This document shows positions 8,401 through 11,675 of a stretch of 11,675 bases of DNA, piece after piece. This stretch comes from Victivallales bacterium. Lineage in GTDB: Bacteria > Verrucomicrobiota > Lentisphaeria > Oligosphaerales > Oligosphaeraceae. The translations under genes were made by a program, and so were the position numbers. The stretch spans positions 1-11,675 of the forward strand of contig JAGCTA010000542.1 of assembly GCA_017963875.1 (NCBI GenBank), written 5' to 3'. Below the pieces are notes generated by a model, which saw only the letters and a list, made by a program, of their open reading frames with translations, had not been told where the DNA came from and searched no databases. Numbering within the stretch: position 1 is the stretch's first letter; each line of letters opens with the position of its first letter.

Positions 8401-9277
8401 CAACGAAGAGTACCTCCTGTCATGCAGCAACCCAAATGCAACACCGCCAGACATCTACCACTACACCAGCGCGCTCCATCCCGCGCTCCATGGCAGAATC
8501 GCGTCATCCATCTTCGTATTCGACAATACTTTCACATCCCGCTGGGGAGAACTCACCTTCCGCCGCGCAGAAGGCTTCTACCACACAGCCAGAGCAACCC
8601 TCGACATGCGTCGGCTTGCCAACCAGATCGCACCGTTCCGAAACCTGAACGGTCCTGCCGCCATCCTCTACACAATGCCTGGCTACCTCGACAAAAAATA
8701 CGCCACACGCATCCAAATCGCATGGGAAGGCATGACTTTCAGCGGACTGCCAGTCAAATTCATCTCGGACAAAATGCTCAAGGACGGCAAACTGGCCAAC
8801 TACAAGATTCTTGCCGTCAATGCAAAACATGTGGATGACGCGACTTTTGACACTGTCATTTCATTTGCCGCCAACGGAGGTACCCTCCTCTGCCAAGGCG
8901 AAGACGCCCTCATGTTCAACGACTATGGCGTCAAAGTCCCAGAACGTGCGGAAAAACTCAACACACATGCGACACGTGTCGCCGCAGATTTCGCCCATGC
9001 CTGGTTCGACGCATACGAATCCTCACTTGCCAAGCACGGCCTGGCCCCCGATGTTCAGATTGTCGGCCCCGACGGTAAGCATGTTTACGGCATCGAATAT
9101 CGTTGCGCCAAGGATCGCGATGGAAAACGGCTGCTATATCTCGTCAATTTCAGCAAGACACAGCAACTTGCAAAAATCGCGGGTGACAGCACATGGTTTG
9201 ATCTCATCTCTATGCAACCAAAGTCATCGACAATGACACTCCAGCCTCTTGAAGTCCTTTTGCTGAAGGCACAATGA
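5432..9277 (+). CDS. Large secreted glycoside hydrolase-like protein with CBM9-like domain
   Basis: A 1281-residue protein whose start is fixed by AGGAGG at 5421-5426, five bases before the ATG. Residues 1-21 are a signal peptide (ending CAACVAA). Residues ~25-270 form an uncharacterised beta-rich domain (YALNKKPIPHWGKGYVLTVG; FYFTFASGMPGVIAESRIR). Residues ~280-475 look like a CBM9/DOMON-type carbohydrate-binding module (IIIGNFDGWEG, DLSFKAWAAFDKDNFYLRIN, GIWAGDCIQIGIDP, GYECEMAIPW). Residues ~585-640 are a helical, possibly coiled, linker. Residues ~700-1100 look like a GH42-like/clan GH-A barrel: E822/E823 in VIGSEEGTP and E992/E993 in VNNEEYL are the candidate catalytic glutamates. Residues ~1110-1180 resemble a Rossmann-like trimerisation region, and the C-terminus a small beta domain. 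Predicted to act on an extracellular or periplasmic glycan of unknown type. The gene starting at 10444 is a paralogue. Exact GH family is uncertain and catalytic residues are assigned by pattern only. Confidence 0.85.
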   Translation: MRHRCFLFVSFVLMCAACVAAPLNMTENENAFIVTVDGVDYALNKKPIPHWGKGYVLTVGDPADKNTYGPLVGIDDEGQNLCNSSMGNTSFSILENTPDSIRIRMVFPLSKVDRPKEISKSAEQIFYFTFASGMPGVIAESRIRCLTDKIRIHLYSCSVSCNFDCYYDKNGNRTEYGKGNWQNVGFKEVTAEKASGKYFFYPTIGRLPGRGLTTHVCSQWREKTLELGETVSMKIAFGKVQSVADGERLVAFHSAVNNPPEKPMEAIVDAGMGEMSATPTKKPIIIGNFDGWEGIPLTVERNKANDYRPAEANTWKGPHDLSFKAWAAFDKDNFYLRINVRDDQVEQTEIGTGIWAGDCIQIGIDPLCEKSLSPNQILLGVCPIPSLTVCGWSHPNRDYLRGDLLDVVQCAGRVDKGGYECEMAIPWSFLAPFELVRGKFGFNIVVLDGANRWMGITDGIAGGKVPGLYKDLHFRGMEDSLFAGQKTPKPELLFPSNIMPMDQKVKLSAYVYVNDQDLPADICIDFPGGGHIQKPLARGFNSFPCTFLPSELKRGQGKASVYLLSNGKQLYKHEYDVTMTDKTLILEKANELEAKAAKLETAISDIQTKTGKFPAYLSSREWIAKYYASRARMLAGYDEKASNAPAKEKLYYATLSRNFRNLIYCDAMVDDGLREAAEMLAGKRMVLEVPVPPKGIRPLPTNDGGFAIGDQEYYFLGGNTWGLANEDYLDYIAGSGMNFFNMFNLGNKPEPWFKMTKHAEDLGLFFNRRTCMMAYGKGNYYCVEELTKAPFVSIENQAPSSYTGTGTPWEPSPNLLYVIGSEEGTPVPVMTGDPKFTKEQLTERYAQQFTEYLGKKFGTVEELNRRAGSSFASFEDAAKFGKGLNCSPLKYEHYLCFAPQLAEAEKICTDNLRRLWKRPVSTHYSGLNFNTYDTLAGMGNYEHHWASFDLPGFDSGTGSEHKEFAMNFGGTGLLLVDLSRSLYPERTCVNNEEYLLSCSNPNATPPDIYHYTSALHPALHGRIASSIFVFDNTFTSRWGELTFRRAEGFYHTARATLDMRRLANQIAPFRNLNGPAAILYTMPGYLDKKYATRIQIAWEGMTFSGLPVKFISDKMLKDGKLANYKILAVNAKHVDDATFDTVISFAANGGTLLCQGEDALMFNDYGVKVPERAEKLNTHATRVAADFAHAWFDAYESSLAKHGLAPDVQIVGPDGKHVYGIEYRCAKDRDGKRLLYLVNFSKTQQLAKIAGDSTWFDLISMQPKSSTMTLQPLEVLLLKAQ

Positions 9278-9282
9278 CATTC

Positions 9283-9304
9283 ATCAATCACGTCTGATTG
9301 ATTT
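9283..9304 (+). terminator. Possible weak terminator after the 5432 gene
   Basis: ATCAATCA (9283-9290) pairs perfectly with TGATTGAT (9295-9302) around a CGTC loop, starting six bases after the TGA stop. Only a short T-stretch (TTTCTC) follows and the stem is AT-rich, so termination would be partial at best. Some transcription could continue into the downstream phosphatase gene. Confidence 0.4.
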
Positions 9305-9316
9305 CTCAGGCGTTTA

Positions 9317-9471
9317 AACCTGAATCCATGAAGAGCTGACTGGCAAGACGATTCCCAAGAAAGCTGAGGGCGCATATACGACATACGTGCTTGTCTCGCC
9401 GTAGCCTTTGGCGAAGGCGGAAGACTTGACAACGACATCGACCGTCAGGCGGTACTTCACGGATTCAGGTT
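9317..9471. repeat. Inverted repeat enclosing a coding-like stretch in the 9278-9542 gap
   Basis: Bases 9317-9333 (AACCTGAATCCATGAAG) are repeated in inverse orientation at 9455-9471 with one mismatch in 17, leaving 121 bases between them. On the minus strand the interior is open from a GTG at 9460 to a TAA at 9314-9316, giving 48 residues (including YRLTVDVVVKSS, TSTYVVYAPSAFLGIVLP and SSSWIQV) with GC-rich third positions. It may be a small palindromic or MITE-like element, or the remnant of a gene. No ribosome-binding site or known domain is visible. No other gene is seen in this gap. Confidence 0.5.
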
Positions 9472-9542
9472 AGAATAAATCAGGCATCTTATCCCATACC
9501 ATAAAGACTTCCCTATTCCATTGATATTCATTGGTATTCAAT

Positions 9543-10391
9543 ATGCACCAGACTTCTTACAGCGGCCATTGCCGCTTTATTGTTGCCGATGTTGACGGCA
9601 CGTTCATCAGCAGTGACAGACAACTTATCCAGGAAAACCTGGAATCTATCCGCCTCGCTCGAGAAGCAGGAATCAAATTTTCATTCGCCACAGGTCGATA
9701 CTGGCGTTCACTGCATCCGCTGGCGCAACGCCTCGGGCTGCGGGCACCGCAAATCCATGACAACGGTGCCACACTTTTCGACCCCGTTGGACAGAAGGTG
9801 CTTGATAGCATTACCCTTGATGAAGAAACCGCACGCTTCTTCTTCAAAGGATTCCGTGCGGCCGGCTTCACGCCTTCCATCTGCACGCCTATGGATTATT
9901 TCTACGCACCTCCTGAGGGTGACACCGTCATCAGCCTCCACAAACATAATGAATTTCCCATTAAGATGGAATCCGACGAAGCCGTCATGGACGCACACGC
10001 AAATAACGCCGTCAAGGTGGCCGCCATCACTGAAAGCGAGTTTGCCCGCATAGAAACAACACTGGCAACCCTTGAAAGGGAAGCCAAACGACGTGGCATG
10101 AGGTGCAGCACAGTATGCACGGAACAAGGCATCGTGGCTGCAAATATGGAAAACATCAACAAAATGACAGGCGTGGACATGGCATGCAAGTTCCTGGGCA
10201 TTAATCGCGAAGATGTTGTCGCCATCGGCGATGGCGACAACGATACGGAAATGCTCGAATTCTGTGGTCTGGGAATCGCCATGGCAAACGCGACGGACAA
10301 GGCGAAAAGCGTCTCGTCCCACGTCGTCGCCTCAAACAATGACGCGGGATTTGCACAGGCAATACATCTTGTTTTGGACGGCAAACTCTGA
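9543..10391 (+). CDS. Cof-type HAD-IIB family hydrolase (probable sugar-phosphate phosphatase)
   Basis: A 282-residue cytoplasmic HAD phosphatase, near the usual length for the Cof/YidA group. All four motifs are visible: motif I DVDGTF near the N-terminus (first Asp is the nucleophile), motif II ATGR, motif III Lys in NKMTGVDMACKFLGI, and motif IV GDGDNDTEML for Mg2+. The residues between motifs II and III would be the C2-type cap that sets specificity. Known relatives dephosphorylate sugar phosphates, FMN or similar small phosphates; the substrate here cannot be told. I start at ATG 9543; an in-frame TTG at 9531 would add four residues. No clear Shine-Dalgarno is seen for either. It lies between two paralogous glycosidase-like genes on the same strand, 52 bases before the next, so it may be co-transcribed and process their sugar products after uptake and phosphorylation (inference). 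Confidence 0.9.
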   Translation: MHQTSYSGHCRFIVADVDGTFISSDRQLIQENLESIRLAREAGIKFSFATGRYWRSLHPLAQRLGLRAPQIHDNGATLFDPVGQKVLDSITLDEETARFFFKGFRAAGFTPSICTPMDYFYAPPEGDTVISLHKHNEFPIKMESDEAVMDAHANNAVKVAAITESEFARIETTLATLEREAKRRGMRCSTVCTEQGIVAANMENINKMTGVDMACKFLGINREDVVAIGDGDNDTEMLEFCGLGIAMANATDKAKSVSSHVVASNNDAGFAQAIHLVLDGKL

Positions 10392-10443
10392 CGCCCCCTT
10401 CCGTTTTCTCGCATACATCAATAAGTCAAACTCAAGGAAAAAC

Positions 10444-11598
10444 ATGTCAATGAGAAGAGGACTTCTGGCTTTTTTGGCTATTGCGTGCCTGCTGGCATCA
10501 GCAGTTGATTTTCAAGACTCACCAGAAAAGGCATCCATCCACGTTGCAGGACACGTCTTTGCCATCAACAAGAAAACGTCCCCGTCTTGGGGTGGAAGTT
10601 ATATCTTCTCCATTGACAATGAGAAATCGCTTCGTCTTGGATTCTATGCAGGAGTTGAAGATGAGATTTTTCCAAACGGAAAAATGCAACTTCTTGCATC
10701 ACGCGCCCCAGTAAAAGTCCAGATAGCGGAACGAACGGAGCATACCCTGACAGTCCGTGCCGAATATGGCCTGGCCCCTTTGGATTCCCCCGCAAAAAAC
10801 TCAGATTATGACGCCCTTCGCATGGTCTATTATCTGGCTTTTGCGGACAATATCCCAGGTATCGTCGTCCGAGCCAGGCTGATTGGTCAAAACCGTTCTG
10901 TAACCGTTGTCAATTTCAATGGTTCCTTTGGCTCCGATTTTGTGCGATATACGATAACTTCAGGAGAAACCATCGACTATCCCGAAAAGAGTTGGAGCGG
11001 AATCAAAGGAGAATATGTCATTGCTGAACGTCACGATGGAACAAGAATGGTCATCACAGCCAGCACGCGGCTCCCTGCGCGCGGTTTCAGTTGGCATGGT
11101 CCCGCCAACCAATGGCACAAAATCACCCTCCAGCCTGACGAAATACTGGACAAACTCGGCATTATCGGCTTTGTCACAGATGACGCGGCCATCGAAAGAC
11201 TCAAGAGTTTTCAGCAAAGCCTGCCCGTCCCCAAAGAACAAACACAAGTGGATTCCACCACTGCAATGACCGCAGTGCCTGCCCAATATCTCAAGGACGG
11301 TTTTCCAGAGACATGGCCTGCTCCAATGGTCATCCGTCAAGGCACTGGATGGGTCCGCCCAGACACCACGGATACCTGGAAGAGCGACAATGACCTGTCA
11401 TTTACCGCAACCGCCGCCTTCGACTCCGATTTTCTATACATCCGTGCCGATGTGACAGACAATGTTTTCTTTCAGGACAGGTCGAATGGCTCCATCTGGG
11501 CTGGAGACTGCATTCAACTTGCCTTTGACCCGCTGAGCGAAAAAAGCCTCTCAAACATTGAATTTAGTTTTAACGCGTCGAGGCCACCATTTGGGTGA
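10444..11598 (+). CDS. Secreted CBM9-like protein, paralogue of the 5432 gene, 3' end lost at a chimeric join
   Basis: The start is ATG 10444, five bases after AAGGA (10434-10438); the frame is open further upstream into the phosphatase gene but without meaning. Residues 1-20 form a signal peptide (RRGLLAFLAIACLLASA). It then follows the 5432 protein: FAINKKTSPSWGGSYIFSI matches YALNKKPIPHWGKGYVLTV, RLPARGF matches RLPGRGL, and SIWAGDCIQLAFDPLSEKSL matches GIWAGDCIQIGIDPLCEKSL. So it holds the N-terminal beta domain and the first part of a CBM9-like module. The match stops at EKSLS (about base 11553). The last ~15 codons before the TGA at 11596 are out-of-frame mutS sequence and not real protein. 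The intact gene was presumably about 3.8 kb with a glycosidase barrel, as in its sister. Truncation looks artificial rather than biological. Confidence 0.8.
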   Translation: MSMRRGLLAFLAIACLLASAVDFQDSPEKASIHVAGHVFAINKKTSPSWGGSYIFSIDNEKSLRLGFYAGVEDEIFPNGKMQLLASRAPVKVQIAERTEHTLTVRAEYGLAPLDSPAKNSDYDALRMVYYLAFADNIPGIVVRARLIGQNRSVTVVNFNGSFGSDFVRYTITSGETIDYPEKSWSGIKGEYVIAERHDGTRMVITASTRLPARGFSWHGPANQWHKITLQPDEILDKLGIIGFVTDDAAIERLKSFQQSLPVPKEQTQVDSTTAMTAVPAQYLKDGFPETWPAPMVIRQGTGWVRPDTTDTWKSDNDLSFTATAAFDSDFLYIRADVTDNVFFQDRSNGSIWAGDCIQLAFDPLSEKSLSNIEFSFNASRPPFG

Positions 11599-11675
11599 AG
11601 AAGTGCCTATGTGTGGGATACCATTTCATGCTTATGAAAATTATATGGTGCGATTGGTTAAAGCGGGTTTTAAAA
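11537..11675 (+). CDS. mutS: Fragment of mutS (DNA mismatch repair), N-terminal domain, running off the window
   Basis: The frame with codons starting at 11537 reads AKKASQTLNLVLTRRG, then HHLG, EEVPMCGIPFHA, YENYMVRLVKAGFK up to the window end. This follows domain I of MutS closely (E. coli, from memory: DDAKRASQLLDISLTKRG ... [20 protein letters not shown]). It covers roughly residues 44-90 of the family, just after the Phe-X-Glu mismatch-contact motif, which is missing. The frame has a TGA just upstream (11534-11536) and no start, so it is a fragment with no 5' end. Codons are AT-richer than in the neighbouring genes. The PMCGIP version is typical of alphaproteobacteria, hinting at another source organism (inference). 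It overlaps the tail of the 10444 frame in a different reading frame. Confidence 0.85.

Noticed and set aside
9708..10322. Minus-strand frame of 204 codons across the phosphatase gene
   Set aside because: It is antisense to a gene with all four HAD motifs; Cys/His-rich composition is typical of a shadow frame.
10213..10443. Upstream extension of the 10444 gene
   Set aside because: It overlaps the phosphatase gene out of frame; ATG 10444 has an AAGGA site and starts a proper signal peptide.

Overview
The window looks like a metagenomic or draft contig from a Lentisphaerota (Victivallales-like) bacterium or a close PVC relative. Three things suggest this: a type IV prepilin-like protein with the [20 protein letters not shown] leader and a C-terminal H-X9-DG motif, of a kind that these genomes carry in large numbers; very large secreted multi-domain glycosidase-like proteins with CBM9-like and jelly-roll modules; and intergenic arrays of short hairpins. 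The taxonomic assignment is inference from protein style and was not searched.

Layout. At 1-185 there is a non-coding left edge with a 16-bp-stem hairpin and two copies of a 27-bp palindromic repeat. At 186-4172 (minus) lies one very large secreted glycoside-hydrolase-like gene, split into two in-frame reading frames by a single TAG at 2973-2975. At 4173-4539 is a divergent intergenic region with an AT-rich promoter zone and a three-hairpin repeat. At 4540-5247 (plus) is the H-X9-DG prepilin-like gene, followed by a strong intrinsic terminator (5322-5379). At 5432-9277 (plus) is a 1281-residue secreted protein with an N-terminal beta-sandwich, a CBM9-like domain and a C-terminal GH42-like (clan GH-A-like) barrel. 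At 9278-9542 is a gap holding a hairpin and an inverted repeat that encloses a coding-like stretch. At 9543-10391 (plus) is a Cof-type HAD phosphatase. At 10444 (plus) starts a second, paralogous CBM9-containing secreted protein.

The right end is not what it first seems. At about 11537-11553 the paralogue stops resembling its sister, and from there to the window end a different frame encodes an unmistakable piece of the N-terminal domain of MutS, with AT-richer codon use. The join carries about 16-17 bases that make sense in both genes. The simplest reading is an assembly chimera (or a recombination junction) inside the paralogue, so the last ~130 bases should not be interpreted as part of this locus.

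Working together: the glycosidase-like proteins are predicted to be exported and to bind and cut complex glycans outside the cytoplasm. The prepilin-like protein may be a surface component, and the HAD enzyme may dephosphorylate sugar phosphates inside the cell. No transporter, regulator or sulfatase is visible, so the substrate cannot be named. The most notable observations are the in-frame amber codon in the minus-strand glycosidase and the MutS chimera.
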